This document shows, in pieces, positions 8,825-18,417 of a DNA stretch of 64,000 nucleotides. The position numbers and the translations under genes are program-made. The DNA lies in assembly GCF_003994415.1 (NCBI RefSeq), contig NZ_CP034689.1:2480001-2544000 (forward strand), given 5' to 3'. The notes below the pieces were generated by a model. The model did no database searches, was not told the DNA's origin, and saw nothing but the letters and a program-made list of their open reading frames with translations. The DNA is from Achromobacter spanius. Its GTDB lineage: Bacteria; Pseudomonadota; Gammaproteobacteria; Burkholderiales; Burkholderiaceae_B. Position 1 is the first letter of the stretch. Every line of letters starts with the position of its first letter.

Positions 8825-10600
8825 TTACTTTTTCGGCACGGTGTCGTGCGTGACGCCAGCGCGCAGGAAGTCGAAGTCAACCCCCTGGTCAGCCTGCGTC
8901 ACGGTTTGCAGGAACAGCTTGCGGTAGCCACGGTCGGCGGTCGGTCGCGTGATCGGCTTTTCCGCCGCGCGGCGCGCCAGTTCGGCGTCGTCCACCAGCA
9001 ACGCGATTTCCCGGTTGGCCACCGACAGCCGGATGCGGTCGCCATTTTGCACGTAAGCCAGCGGGCCGCCAATCGCGGATTCGGGCGTGACGTGCAGCAC
9101 GATGGTGCCGGCCGCAGTGCCGCTCATGCGGCCGTCTGAAATGCGGACCATGTCCTTCACGCCCGCGCGCGCCAGCTTCTTGGGGATCGGCATGTAGCCG
9201 GCTTCCGGCATGCCGGGTGCACCGGTCGGGCCGATGCGCTTGAGCACCAGGATGTCGTCGGCGGTCACGTCCAGCGCGTCGTCGTCGATGCGGCGCGCCA
9301 TGTCCTCGGCGTCCTCGAACACCACGGCGCGGCCTTCATGCTCCATCAGCTTGGGGTTGGCGGCCGATTGCTTGATGATGGCGCCGCCCGGCGCCAGGTT
9401 GCCGCGCAGCACGGCCAGGCCACCCACTGGGTAGATGGGGGCGGCGGCGGTGCGGATCACGTCCTGCTTGAAGGGCGCGGGTGCGTCGTCCAGTTCCTGG
9501 CCCAGCGTGCGGCCGGATACGGTCATCACGTCCAGGTGCAGGTACGGGCGCAGTTCGCGCAGCAGCGCCAGCATGCCGCCCGCGTCGTGGAAGTCTTCCA
9601 TGTAGTGCTGACCTGACGGCTTCAGGTCGACCAGCACGGGGGTTTCACGGCTGATGCGGTCCAGCCCGGCCAGGTCGATGTCGATACCCAGACGGCCGGC
9701 GATGGCGGTCAGGTGGACGATGCCGTTGGTGGAGCCTCCAATCGACAGCAGCACGCGCAGGGCGTTTTCAATGGACTTGCCGTTGATGATCTGATCGGGC
9801 GTCAGGCGCGATGCGGCCATGGCCACGGCGGTGGCGCCGGTGCGTTCGGCCACGCGCACACGGTCGGCGGTAACGGCTGGGGCCGACGCGCCGCCCGCCA
9901 CCATCATGCCCAAGGCTTCGGTGATGCAGGCCATGGTGCTGGCCGTGCCCATCACCGAACAGGTGCCCACGCTGGCGACCAGTTGGTTGTTGACGTCGGC
10001 GATCTCGGGTGCGTCGATCTCGTCGGCACGGTAGCGGCCCCAGTAGCGGCGGCAGTCGGTGCAGGCGCCGACCCGTTCGCCACGATGCGAACCGGTCAGC
10101 ATCGACCCCGTGACCAATTGAATGGCGGGCACGCCGGCGGATGCCGCGCCCATCAATTGCGCGGGCACGGTCTTGTCGCAACCGCCAATCAACACCACGG
10201 CATCCATGGGCTGCGCGCGGATCATTTCCTCGGTGTCCATGGACATCAGGTTGCGCAGGTACATGCTGGTGGGTTGCGAGAAGCTCTCGTGCACCGAGAT
10301 GGTCGGGAAGTCCATGGGCAGGCCGCCCGCCAGCATGACGCCGCGCTTGACGGCTTCGATCAGTTGCGGCGCGTTGCCGTGGCAGGGGTTATAGCTGCTG
10401 CCCGTGTTGACGATGCCGATGATGGGGCGGGCCAGGGCGTCATCGGACAAGCCGGCGCCCTTGATGAACGCCTTGCGCAAGAACAGCGAAAAGCCCTTGT
10501 CGCCGTAGTTCGTGAGCCCGCGCGCCACGCCTTGCGCGGTGGCGCTGTCGCTATCAAAAGGGCCCATCGCGGGCTTGGCGCCCTTGCTCTCGTCCGTCAT
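8825..10600 (-). CDS. IlvD/Edd-family dehydratase (probable sugar-acid dehydratase)
   Basis: A 591-residue enzyme starting at MTDESKG (ATG 10600). Three cysteines lie in NPCH (C73), GGCDKT (C141) and GTCSVMGTA (C214); the spacings of 68 and 73 match the [2Fe-2S] ligands of the arabinonate/xylonate dehydratase branch. SDGRMSGT near the C-terminus is the active-site serine region. The family removes water from dihydroxy acids to give 2-keto acids. Linkage to an FCD regulator and a Bug receptor, with no isoleucine/valine genes, favours an aldonic or hydroxy acid over branched-chain biosynthesis. The exact substrate cannot be read from sequence. An upstream in-frame start (10669) has no ribosome site. 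Confidence 0.92.
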   Translation of the reverse strand: MTDESKGAKPAMGPFDSDSATAQGVARGLTNYGDKGFSLFLRKAFIKGAGLSDDALARPIIGIVNTGSSYNPCHGNAPQLIEAVKRGVMLAGGLPMDFPTISVHESFSQPTSMYLRNLMSMDTEEMIRAQPMDAVVLIGGCDKTVPAQLMGAASAGVPAIQLVTGSMLTGSHRGERVGACTDCRRYWGRYRADEIDAPEIADVNNQLVASVGTCSVMGTASTMACITEALGMMVAGGASAPAVTADRVRVAERTGATAVAMAASRLTPDQIINGKSIENALRVLLSIGGSTNGIVHLTAIAGRLGIDIDLAGLDRISRETPVLVDLKPSGQHYMEDFHDAGGMLALLRELRPYLHLDVMTVSGRTLGQELDDAPAPFKQDVIRTAAAPIYPVGGLAVLRGNLAPGGAIIKQSAANPKLMEHEGRAVVFEDAEDMARRIDDDALDVTADDILVLKRIGPTGAPGMPEAGYMPIPKKLARAGVKDMVRISDGRMSGTAAGTIVLHVTPESAIGGPLAYVQNGDRIRLSVANREIALLVDDAELARRAAEKPITRPTADRGYRKLFLQTVTQADQGVDFDFLRAGVTHDTVPKK

Positions 10601-10822
10601 TTTCAGTCCCGATAATATTATTGATAATCCAGGCCGAAGATCATATCCAGCCTTTGAATACGTCGGCAAGCGGTTTCTGCGGACGCGAATATTGATCTAA
10701 ATAAACGATCAGTCGATAGAAAAATTCTGATTCTTCAATCAAGTTCAGGCTCCTAAACTGGCGCGGTTGACGAGCCGGGCGTCCGTCCATTCCTATACTC
10801 ATCCCGGCTGGAGAGAGACCTT
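10601..10822. promoter_or_regulatory. Divergent promoter region, dehydratase / Bug receptor
   Basis: An AT-rich 222-bp gap in otherwise GC-rich DNA, separating the dehydratase (minus) from the Bug receptor (plus). It holds a perfect 10-bp palindrome ATAATATTAT at 10612-10621, eleven bases before the dehydratase ATG, and a TGATC...GATCA inverted pair near 10690-10710. These are possible sites for the FCD regulator encoded at 8124-8807; no consensus could be matched. Confidence 0.45.
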
Positions 10823-11818
10823 ATGTCAGACCTGCGTCTGCGGCCGCGCCGTGCCGTCCTGCTATCCCTGCTGGCCTTGTGTGCCGGTGTGTCCGCCCCG
10901 GCCCTGTCCGCCGATGCCTACCCGGACAAGCCCATCCGCCTGATCGTGCCGTATCCGCCCGGGGGCGCCACCGACGTGATCGGCCGCGTGCTGGCGCAGG
11001 AGCTGACGGGCGCGCTGGGCCAGTCCGTGATCGTGGAAAACCGCGCGGGCGCGGCGGGCAACATCGGCGCCGACCAGGTCGCCAAGGCGCAGCCGGATGG
11101 CTACACCTTGCTGATGGGCGCGCTGACCAGCCATTCCATCAATGCCGCCTTGTACCGTGGCCGCGTCACGTACGACGTGCAAAAGAGCTTCTCGCCGGTG
11201 TCCATCGTGGGCACGGTGCCGCTGGTGTTCGTGGTGAACCCGTCGGTGCAGGCCAAGACTTTGTCTGAGTTCATTGCCCTGGCCAAGTCCAAGCCGGGCT
11301 ACATCACCATGGCGTCGGCCGGCAACGGTTCGCCGCAGCATCTGGCGGGCGAAATGTTCAAGCGCGCCGCCGGCGTCGACATCCTGCACGTGCCCTACAA
11401 GGGCAGTGGCCCCGCCATGACCGACCTGATGGGCGGCCAGGTGTTGAGCATGATCGAAACCGTGCCGGCCGCGCAGGGCAACATCAAGGCGGGCAAGCTG
11501 CGCGCCTTGGCGGTGACGTCGCCCACGCGTGTGGACGCGCTGCCGGACGTGCCGACCGCGGCGGAAGCGGGCCTGAAGGATTTCGAGGTCAGCTCCATGT
11601 TCGGCATCGTCGCGCCCGCCAACACCCCGGCGCCCGTGATCGACCGCTTGAACGGCGAACTGAAGAAGATTCTGGCCAAGCCAGAGGTGAAGGCGTCGTT
11701 GTTGAACCAGGGCGCCATCGCCACCTGGACCTCACCGGCCGATGCGGGCAAGCGGGTGTCGGCGGAAGTTGCGCGCTGGACCAAGGTGATCGACGAAGCC
11801 GGGGTGAAGCCAGAGTAA
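10823..11818 (+). CDS. Bug-family tripartite tricarboxylate transporter substrate-binding protein
   Basis: A 331-residue periplasmic protein with a signal peptide (AVLLSLLALCAGVSAPALSA, cleavage near residue 30). It carries Bug hallmarks: YPDKPIRLIVPYPPGGATDVIGR at the mature N-terminus, GQSVIVENRAGAAGNIG, LHVPYKGSGPAMTDLMGGQV and PDVPTAAEAGL. Bug proteins bind carboxylated ligands for TctA/TctB permeases or act as free sensors. No tctAB lies nearby, which is common in Bordetella and relatives. The divergent arrangement with the dehydratase suggests its ligand enters that pathway. GGAGAGAG precedes the ATG. Confidence 0.95.
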   Translation: MSDLRLRPRRAVLLSLLALCAGVSAPALSADAYPDKPIRLIVPYPPGGATDVIGRVLAQELTGALGQSVIVENRAGAAGNIGADQVAKAQPDGYTLLMGALTSHSINAALYRGRVTYDVQKSFSPVSIVGTVPLVFVVNPSVQAKTLSEFIALAKSKPGYITMASAGNGSPQHLAGEMFKRAAGVDILHVPYKGSGPAMTDLMGGQVLSMIETVPAAQGNIKAGKLRALAVTSPTRVDALPDVPTAAEAGLKDFEVSSMFGIVAPANTPAPVIDRLNGELKKILAKPEVKASLLNQGAIATWTSPADAGKRVSAEVARWTKVIDEAGVKPE

Positions 11819-11860
11819 GCTTCGCTGCTGCGATTCACGGCTGAACCATTTAAGCCACAC

Positions 11861-11898
11861 GCCGAAGATTTCCGTACGGAGTCTTCGGCGATATTTTT
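11861..11898 (+). terminator. Intrinsic terminator after the Bug gene
   Basis: GCCGAAGA (11861-11868) pairs with TCTTCGGC (11882-11889); the loop itself contains the palindrome TCCGTACGGA; a six-T run follows (11893-11898). The rest of the 11819-12118 gap shows no gene. The rpfR ribosome site (GGGGGG) lies at its end. Confidence 0.85.
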
Positions 11899-12118
11899 TG
11901 TGCAAGGGTAAAAGGGGCGGCGCAACAAGACGTTCGTTTCAGGGGAACACGGCGCATCAAAGGGCTCGGCGAAGCCGGTGGGTGTTCTACCGATGCAAAC
12001 TGCCGATGCAATAATTCGTAATACAGGGTTTGTTGCACTGCACATGGGTATTGACCCTGTCCTGCCTAGGCCGTAATGTTCTTTGCGGTCCAGCCTAGGA
12101 CAGTGGGGGGATACCACG

Positions 12119-14116
12119 ATGACAGAGAATCAAGACGAAAAGTCGATCCTGTACACGCACTTCGGTACGCACAGCCCTTATTGGAGACTGTCGGCCGATA
12201 GCGACGCCATACAGTTGGCCGCCATCAAGGGGGCGACCAACATCGCATTGGCGCTGCGGCCGGATCAGGCTGACACGGTTCGATCGCTGACGGGAATTAC
12301 CTCCAGCGTGCGGATAGACATCTCGCTGTATGGCGACCTGCTGCGCTTGCACCTGGTGGGCCGCAAGATCAACCCGAACGAATGGGCCGGCACCGCGTCC
12401 GCCTATTCCGATACCGAATCCGTTGCCAAGGATCTGGTCGAAGGCCTGTCGTTTGCCGAGACCGTGGTGTCCGAGGCCAATTCGGTGATTGTCATCGTGG
12501 ACCAGAACGGCCGCGTGCAGCGCTTCAACAAGCTCAGCGAGGAATACACGGGCAAGCGCGAGCAAGACATCGTCGGGCGCAGCGTGTTTGAAATGTTCAT
12601 GACGCGCGAAGAAGCCATCGCGTCCCGCCGCAACATCGCGGAATTCTACAAACGCGGCCAGTCGTATGAGGTCGAACGGCTGATCAACACGGTCAAGGGC
12701 CCGCGGCTCTTCCTGTTCCGCAACAAGTTCGTCACCAGCGGCAGCGGTGAAAAGCGTGTCTACCTGATCTGCTCGGGCACCGACATCACCGAAGAACGCC
12801 AGGCGCAGGAACGGCTGCGCGTGCTGGCCAATACCGACATGCTGACCAACCTGCCCAACCGGCACGCCATCACGTCGCGCCTGAAGGCGGCGTTGGCGGC
12901 GGGGCAGGACGGGCGCGGCGGTGTGCTTTTCCTGGACCTGGACAACTTCAAGCGCATCAACGACCACTATGGCCACGGCTTCGGCGACCGCCTGCTCAAG
13001 GCTGTGTCGGTGGCGATTTCAACCTGCCTGTCGCCAGGCCAGACGCTGGCCCGCCTGGGCGGCGACGAATTCATCGTGCTGCAGGAACAGGCGCAAGCCT
13101 GGGAACTGGAAGCCACTGCCGAACGCATCATCGAACGGCTGCGTGAACCCTTCCGCCAAGGCTTGATCGAGGTCTACACCAGTTGCTCGATCGGCATTGC
13201 CATGTACCCCGACCATGGCGCCGACCTGGACAGCGTGGTGCGCAGCGCCGACATCGCCATGTATGTGGCCAAGGAAGCAGGGCGCCATACCTACCGCGTG
13301 TTCCAGCCCGACATGGACCGCCGCAACGCCGACTACGTGTGGCTGGACACCAATCTGCGCAAGGCCTTGTCCGAGAATCACCTGATGCTGTATTACCAGC
13401 CCAAGCTGGTGGGCCGCACCGGCGAAGTCCACAGTGTCGAGGCGCTCTTGCGCTGGCGCTCGCCCGAGCGCGGCATGGTTTGCCCCGGCACTTTCATTCC
13501 TTATGCAGAAGAGTCCGGCCTGATCTCGCCGCTGGGCGTCTGGGTGATGCGCGAAGCCGCGCGCCAGGCGGCCGCCTGGAAGCGCGACGGCCTGAATATC
13601 CGCATCGCCATCAACATGTCGGCGCGGCAGTTGGACGACAAGGGCGTGGTCAGCGACTTCATGCGCGCCATCGGCGATGCGGGGCTTGAGCCTTGCATGC
13701 TGGATATCGAGCTCACCGAAAGCTGCCTGATCGAAGACGAGGGCGCCGCCATCGACCTGATCAAGCAGTTCCGCCAATTGGGCGCGCGCGTGCACCTGGA
13801 CGATTTCGGCACGGGTTATTCGTCGCTGTCGCAACTGGCGCGCATTCCGCTGGACGCCATCAAGCTGGACGCCAGCTTTGTGCGCGGCGTGAACGAGAAC
13901 CCGGTGTCGCAGGCGCTGGCTCGCGCCATCGTCGCCGTGGCCCGCACCCTGGAATTGAAGGTGATCGCCGAAGGCGTGGAAACCGTTGAGGAAACCGCCT
14001 TCCTGGATACCTTGGGCGTGGACGCCAAGCAGGGCTATCTGTATGCCAAGCCCATGCCGGCCGCCGAATTCGCCACCTGGCTGGCTCAGCGGCGCCGGCT
14101 GCATCTGATCGCCTGA
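12119..14116 (+). CDS. rpfR: RpfR-type DSF receptor: FI-PAS-GGDEF-EAL cyclic-di-GMP protein
   Basis: A 665-residue cytoplasmic protein starting at MTENQDEK (ATG 12119). Order: N-terminal FI-like domain (residues about 10-95, with HFGTHSPYWRLSADSDAIQLAA, as in RpfR and E. coli PdeR/Gmr), PAS (about 107-228), GGDEF (about 235-395) with an intact GGDEF at 314-318, and EAL (about 405-655) with EAL at 441-443, DDFGTGYS at 561-568 and EGVET at 618-622. In Burkholderia RpfR binds the cis-2-unsaturated fatty-acid signal through PAS, which raises c-di-GMP hydrolysis, and its FI domain docks RpfF. The convergent neighbour is an RpfF homologue, which settles RpfR over a generic GGDEF-EAL name. Both catalytic motifs look active. 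Confidence 0.9.
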   Translation: MTENQDEKSILYTHFGTHSPYWRLSADSDAIQLAAIKGATNIALALRPDQADTVRSLTGITSSVRIDISLYGDLLRLHLVGRKINPNEWAGTASAYSDTESVAKDLVEGLSFAETVVSEANSVIVIVDQNGRVQRFNKLSEEYTGKREQDIVGRSVFEMFMTREEAIASRRNIAEFYKRGQSYEVERLINTVKGPRLFLFRNKFVTSGSGEKRVYLICSGTDITEERQAQERLRVLANTDMLTNLPNRHAITSRLKAALAAGQDGRGGVLFLDLDNFKRINDHYGHGFGDRLLKAVSVAISTCLSPGQTLARLGGDEFIVLQEQAQAWELEATAERIIERLREPFRQGLIEVYTSCSIGIAMYPDHGADLDSVVRSADIAMYVAKEAGRHTYRVFQPDMDRRNADYVWLDTNLRKALSENHLMLYYQPKLVGRTGEVHSVEALLRWRSPERGMVCPGTFIPYAEESGLISPLGVWVMREAARQAAAWKRDGLNIRIAINMSARQLDDKGVVSDFMRAIGDAGLEPCMLDIELTESCLIEDEGAAIDLIKQFRQLGARVHLDDFGTGYSSLSQLARIPLDAIKLDASFVRGVNENPVSQALARAIVAVARTLELKVIAEGVETVEETAFLDTLGVDAKQGYLYAKPMPAAEFATWLAQRRRLHLIA

Positions 14117-14143
14117 TGCCGCCGGCGCGATGCGGGTGTGCGC

Positions 14144-15028
14144 CTAGTGCATGGTGGCTTCCTGCACGGCTTCGCTGCTGACGGCGCTGCGGCGGTTCTG
14201 CGCCAGCACCAGGCGTTCCATGTAGGCGCGGTCTTTCGGGTCTATCGAGAACGCGGCCTCGACCCAGTCCTCGGTGATGTCCATCAGTTCGGAACGTGAC
14301 AGGTTCAGCACGCGCTGGCGCGCGCGCAGCATGGCGCGCATGCCGTTGAGTTTGGGCCGCATCACATCGATGAAGGTGCGGGTGGCGCGGTACGCCTCGC
14401 CCGGTTCGAACAGCGTGTCCACCAGCCCCTTGCCGTGGAACCATTCAGCCGTATGCGATTCGCCCGTACTGATCAGTTCTTCGGCCAACTTCATGCCGGA
14501 ACGGCGCGCCACCAATGAGTACCCGCCCATGCCCGGAAACAGGTTGAACGCCATTTCCGGAAAGCCCATGCGCGCATTGTTCTGCGCCAGCACGAAGTGG
14601 TGCGCCAGCGCGGCTTCAAAGCCGCCGCCCAGCGCCGTGCCTTCGATCATGGCCAACGAGATCGCCCCGGTATCGAAGCCGCGCGACGCTGCATGCACGC
14701 AGTCCACGCAAGCGCGTGCGTAGGCCCGCAGCGCTTCACGCTTGCCGGTGCGGATGGCTTCGGCGAAGAAGTTCAAGTCGCCGCCCACGTTGTAGATCTG
14801 CGGCACCAGCGAGCCCGTGACCCAGAAGTCGATGGGCAAGCCTGAATCCTTGGCGGCGCGCGCCAAGGTCATGATTTCGTCAATGAGTTCGTGGTTAAAG
14901 CACGGCCGCGGTTGTGCACGCAGCATCATCCACATGACTCGGCGTCCCTCCTCATAAAAGGCCGAGATTTGCTTCATGTCGCCCGCGGCGGTGAAGGGGT
15001 GGCAGTCGGTATGAATGAGTTGATTCAT
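14144..15028 (-). CDS. rpfF: RpfF-type crotonase, DSF-family signal synthase
   Basis: A 294-residue crotonase-fold enzyme. RpfF features: NVGGDLNFF (oxyanion loop, about 80-88), ALGGGFEAAL with Glu138, and GFPEMAFNLFPGMGGYS with Glu158. The 20-residue spacing matches the catalytic pair Glu141/Glu161 of Xanthomonas RpfF. The C-terminal ITEDWVEAAF and MERLVLAQNRR also follow that family. RpfF dehydrates 3-hydroxyacyl-ACP and releases the free cis-2-enoic acid signal. It is convergent with rpfR with a 27-bp gap. No rpfC or rpfG is seen, as expected for the Burkholderia-type circuit. The chain length of the product cannot be predicted. Confidence 0.92.
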   Translation of the reverse strand: MNQLIHTDCHPFTAAGDMKQISAFYEEGRRVMWMMLRAQPRPCFNHELIDEIMTLARAAKDSGLPIDFWVTGSLVPQIYNVGGDLNFFAEAIRTGKREALRAYARACVDCVHAASRGFDTGAISLAMIEGTALGGGFEAALAHHFVLAQNNARMGFPEMAFNLFPGMGGYSLVARRSGMKLAEELISTGESHTAEWFHGKGLVDTLFEPGEAYRATRTFIDVMRPKLNGMRAMLRARQRVLNLSRSELMDITEDWVEAAFSIDPKDRAYMERLVLAQNRRSAVSSEAVQEATMH

Positions 15029-15233
15029 TTGCTTTAGTCCAATCGATCAAGGTGAGTCGGAGTACTGCCGGGTCAGCCTAAACCAGACCTTCCGGGTGCC
15101 GTCTCATGCAAATCTCGTCCGGCTGGCCAGACTTGGACGTAGGTCGAACTGCCGAGTGATTAACGAAAATGTCTTGACGTCAGGGCCAGGGTCTCGGCCG
15201 CTCGGGCGAGACGCGCATCGCCGCAATGGATGA

Positions 15234-15259
15234 GCAAGCTCGCAAATTCGCGAGCTTGC
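15234..15259. repeat. Strong hairpin in the rpfF/TonB-receptor gap
   Basis: GCAAGCTCGC (15234-15243) and GCGAGCTTGC (15250-15259) are perfect ten-base arms around a six-base loop. No T-run follows on either strand, so it is not a simple terminator. It lies in the 386-bp gap 15029-15414, in which no gene was seen. Confidence 0.6.
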
Positions 15260-15314
15260 GGGCGATAGGCCAAACGCCTCTCGGGCGGCTTGCCGTCATG
15301 CGTTCGGATGAGAA

Positions 15315-15332
15315 TGTTGCAGCGCTGCAACA
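15315..15332. promoter_or_regulatory. Perfect 18-bp palindrome upstream of the TonB receptor
   Basis: TGTTGCAGCGCTGCAACA is fully self-complementary and sits 83 bases before the receptor ATG, in the promoter zone. It looks like the binding site of a dimeric regulator; the factor is unknown. Confidence 0.5.
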
Positions 15333-15354
15333 AGATTGAGTCTCATTTGTAAAT

Positions 15355-15366
15355 AGAATCAATTCT
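15355..15366. promoter_or_regulatory. Possible Fur-like site before the siderophore receptor
   Basis: AGAAT-CA-ATTCT is an inverted repeat in an AT-rich stretch 49 bases before the start of a siderophore receptor gene. It resembles the core of Fur boxes but is short; the assignment rests mainly on the gene it precedes. Confidence 0.35.
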
Positions 15367-15414
15367 CGATAGCATCGCGCCTTTCATTTTTCTGAATCTT
15401 CAAAAGGTCTTGCG

Positions 15415-17513
15415 ATGTATCCGCCGTATGTCCCGCGCTCCCTGTCTTTGGCGGTAGCGTTCGCCCTGTCATCCGCCGTGCCGCAGGCACTGGCCCAGAC
15501 CGCCCAATTGCCTGCCATCAGCGTCGAAGGCGCCAATGTCGACGACCCGCGTGTGCCCGAAGTCACCACCGCCACGCGCACGCAGACGCCGGCCCGCTAC
15601 GTGCCGCAGACCATCAACACTGTGAAGGTCGAAAACGTGCAGAACTACGGCGTCTCGACGATTAGCGACGCGTTGTCGGGCATGCCCAACGTATCCAGCG
15701 CGCAAGACACGCGCTTTGACTCGGTGCGTATACGCGGCTTTGACGCCAGCAGCGATTTCTATCTGGACGGTATCCGCGACGACAGCCAGTACGTGCGCGA
15801 CTTGCGCAACATTGAGCGCATCGAAGTGCTGAAGGGGCCGGCCGCCGTGTTGTACGGACGGGGTAGCCAGGGCGGCATCGTCAACCGCATCAGCAAGGCG
15901 CCGCAGCCCGGCCGGGAATCCAGCATCGAAGCGCAGACCGGCAGTTGGGATTTGCGCAGCGTGTACGGCGACTTCAGCGCCGACCCCAGCGACAACGTCA
16001 GCGTGCGCCTGAACGTGGGTCAGGAAGACAGCAACAGCTTCCGCCACAAGATCGGCGGCACGCGCCAGTTGGTGGCGCCGGCCATCAACTGGCGCATCAC
16101 GCCCAACCTGGACTGGCTGGTGCAGTACGAATACAGCCGCTATGACCGCACGCCCGACCGCGGCATCCCCAGCGTCAACGGCCGGCCCGCCGACGTGGGC
16201 CGCAGCACCGTCTACGGCGACCCCGACCGCGACTACATCGACGACCGCGCGCAATCATTCCGCTCGCGCCTGGCCTACACGCTGGCGCCGGATTGGCAAT
16301 TGCGCTACACGCTGGGCGTGTTCAAGCTGGACAGCGATTTCGACAACACCTACCTGACGGGCTACAACGCCGCCACCGGCAAGGTCACGCGCACGCGCTG
16401 GCAGCAGAACCTCAGCACGCGCAACATCACCAACAACCTGGAAACCGAAGGGGTGTTCCATACCGGCGGCATCGAGCACCGCGTGCTGTTCGGGGTGGAA
16501 CTGGCGCACCAGGACCGCTCGCCCACCTTGTATTCCGCCGCCACGCGCGGGCCAGGCGCGCAGCCCGTGCCGGCGCTGGATCTCTACGACCCGGACTTGT
16601 CCCAGCAGCACAACGGCGTCATGGCGCTCAGCAGCGACGCGCGCCACAAGGTCAAGAGCCAGGGCTATTACGTGCAGGATCAGATCCGCTTGAACGATGC
16701 GTGGCAGGTGCTGCTGGGCGTGCGCATGGACCGCTTCAGCATTGATTCCACCAACCGCCTGCTGGATGCCTCGGCGTCGCACGACAGCAGCGGCGTCAGC
16801 CCGCGCGTGGGCCTGGTGTGGTCGCCGCTGCGCGATCATTCCTTTTATGCCTCGTACAGCAAGACGTTTTCGCCCACGGGCGGCGGCACCATCGGCATCA
16901 CGCCGAACGCGCGCGGCAACACCAACGAGCTGGCCCCGAACACACGCGCCAGACGGAAGTGGGCGTCAAGAGCGATTGGCTGGACGGGCAGTTGAGCACC
17001 ACGCTGGCGCTGTACCAGCTTGAACTCTATAACCGCCGCACCACCGACCCCAACGACCCGACGCTGGTGCTGCTGACCGGCAAGCAGCGTTCACGCGGCA
17101 TCGAGCTGACCGCCGCCGGCCGGCTGACGGGCAACTGGTATCTGCGTGGCGGGATCGGCCTGCAAAACGCCGCCATCATCGAAGACAACAACGGCATGGC
17201 AGGCAACCGCGTCAGCAACGTGGCGCGGCGCAACGGCAGCGTGTTCCTGACCTACAAGCCGGCCGAGGGTCTGTACGGTGAAACCGGCCTGACCTTCGTG
17301 GGCGAACGCTACGCCGACAACACCAACCTGACGACACTGCCGGGCTATGCGCGGTGGGATGCGCTGGTGGGCTATCGCACCGGCAAGTGGGACTGGCGCC
17401 TGGCCATGCGCAACATCACCGACAAGACCTACTACGGCTCGGCCACCAGCGCCGGGCAGATCCGGGTGGGCGAGCCGCGCACCGTGGTGGCCACGGCGCA
17501 ATACCGGTTCTGA
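15415..17513 (+). pseudogene. TonB-dependent siderophore receptor, frameshifted
   Basis: The gene begins at ATG 15415 with a signal peptide (LAVAFALSSAVPQALAQ). The plug reads VPQTINTVKVENVQNYGVSTISDALSGMPNV, then IRGFDASSDFYLDGIRD and IERIEVLKGPAAVLYGRGSQGGIVNRISK, typical of ferric-siderophore receptors. No N-terminal secretin/STN signalling domain is present. At the run of four C at 16934-16937 the frame is lost and stops at 16995. Adding one base restores ELAPEHTRQTEVGVKSDW and continues through strands to the terminal aromatic residue (VVATAQYRF) at 17513, giving about 699 residues. As written the last strands of the barrel are lost, so the product should not insert. Confidence 0.88.
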
Positions 17514-17521
17514 CGCCGCGC

Positions 17522-18277
17522 TCAGGCCATGCCGCCATTGGCGCGCAGCACCTGACCGTTGACCCAGCCGCTGTCGGGGCTGGCCAGGAACGACACAATG
17601 CCCGAGATGTCTTCCGGCTGGCCCAGCCGTTCCAGCGGCGGCATCTTGGCAAAGTGCTCGATCAGTTCGGGGCTCTTGCCCGTCAGGAACAGTTCGGTGG
17701 CCACCGGGCCGGGCGCCACGGCATTGACCGTGATGCGGCGCCCGCGCAGTTCCTTGGCGAATACGTGCGTCAGGCTTTCCACGGCGGCCTTGCTGGCGAT
17801 GTAGATGGCGTAGCCCGGCAGGTTGGTCGCCACGGTGGTGCTGGACACGTTGACGATGCTGCCGCCATCGGCCAGGCGCGTGGCGGCTTCGCGCAGCGTG
17901 TTGAAGGTGCCGCGGGTATTGATGTCGAAGGTCTGGTCGTAGTCTTCGTCGCTGGTCTGCGCCAGTGGCTGCACCTTCAGTACGCCTGCGCTGTTGACCA
18001 ACGCGCTGATGCGGCCCAATTCCGATTCCACCTTGTCGAACAGCGCGCGCACCTGGGCGGGCTTGGCCACGTCGGCCTGTACCGCCAGCGCGCGGCCGCC
18101 GGCCTGGCGGATTTCGTCGGCCAGGGTCTCGGCATGCGTGGCGCTGGCCGCGTAGTTGATGGCGACGGCATAACCGTCCTGCGCCAGGCGGCGCACGATG
18201 GCCGCGCCAATGCCGCGCGACCCGCCGGTAACCAGGGCGACGCGTGGCGATGCGTGATCAGGGGCTTGCGTATTCAT
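17522..18277 (-). CDS. Short-chain dehydrogenase/reductase
   Basis: A 251-residue classical SDR: TGGSRGIG near residue 17-24 for the dinucleotide, LVNSAGV, VSSTTV with the catalytic serine, YIASK with the Tyr-Lys pair, and APGPVATELF. The C-terminal GQVLRANGGMA is usual. NADP(H) is favoured by the Arg after the glycine motif, though not proved. The divergent neighbour is a LysR remnant that once probably controlled it. The substrate is unknown. Confidence 0.93.
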   Translation of the reverse strand: MNTQAPDHASPRVALVTGGSRGIGAAIVRRLAQDGYAVAINYAASATHAETLADEIRQAGGRALAVQADVAKPAQVRALFDKVESELGRISALVNSAGVLKVQPLAQTSDEDYDQTFDINTRGTFNTLREAATRLADGGSIVNVSSTTVATNLPGYAIYIASKAAVESLTHVFAKELRGRRITVNAVAPGPVATELFLTGKSPELIEHFAKMPPLERLGQPEDISGIVSFLASPDSGWVNGQVLRANGGMA

Positions 18278-18417
18278 GTGACGGCTCCAATGAAAGGGGG
18301 ATGCAAGGCAGGAGGTAAACCTGCATGGAACGAATGATGAACTATTCCAAACCGAAAATAATCACCCTATATTCGCTAAGTTAATTTCATCTGCATTAAT
18401 AATCGGCAGGGGCTTTC

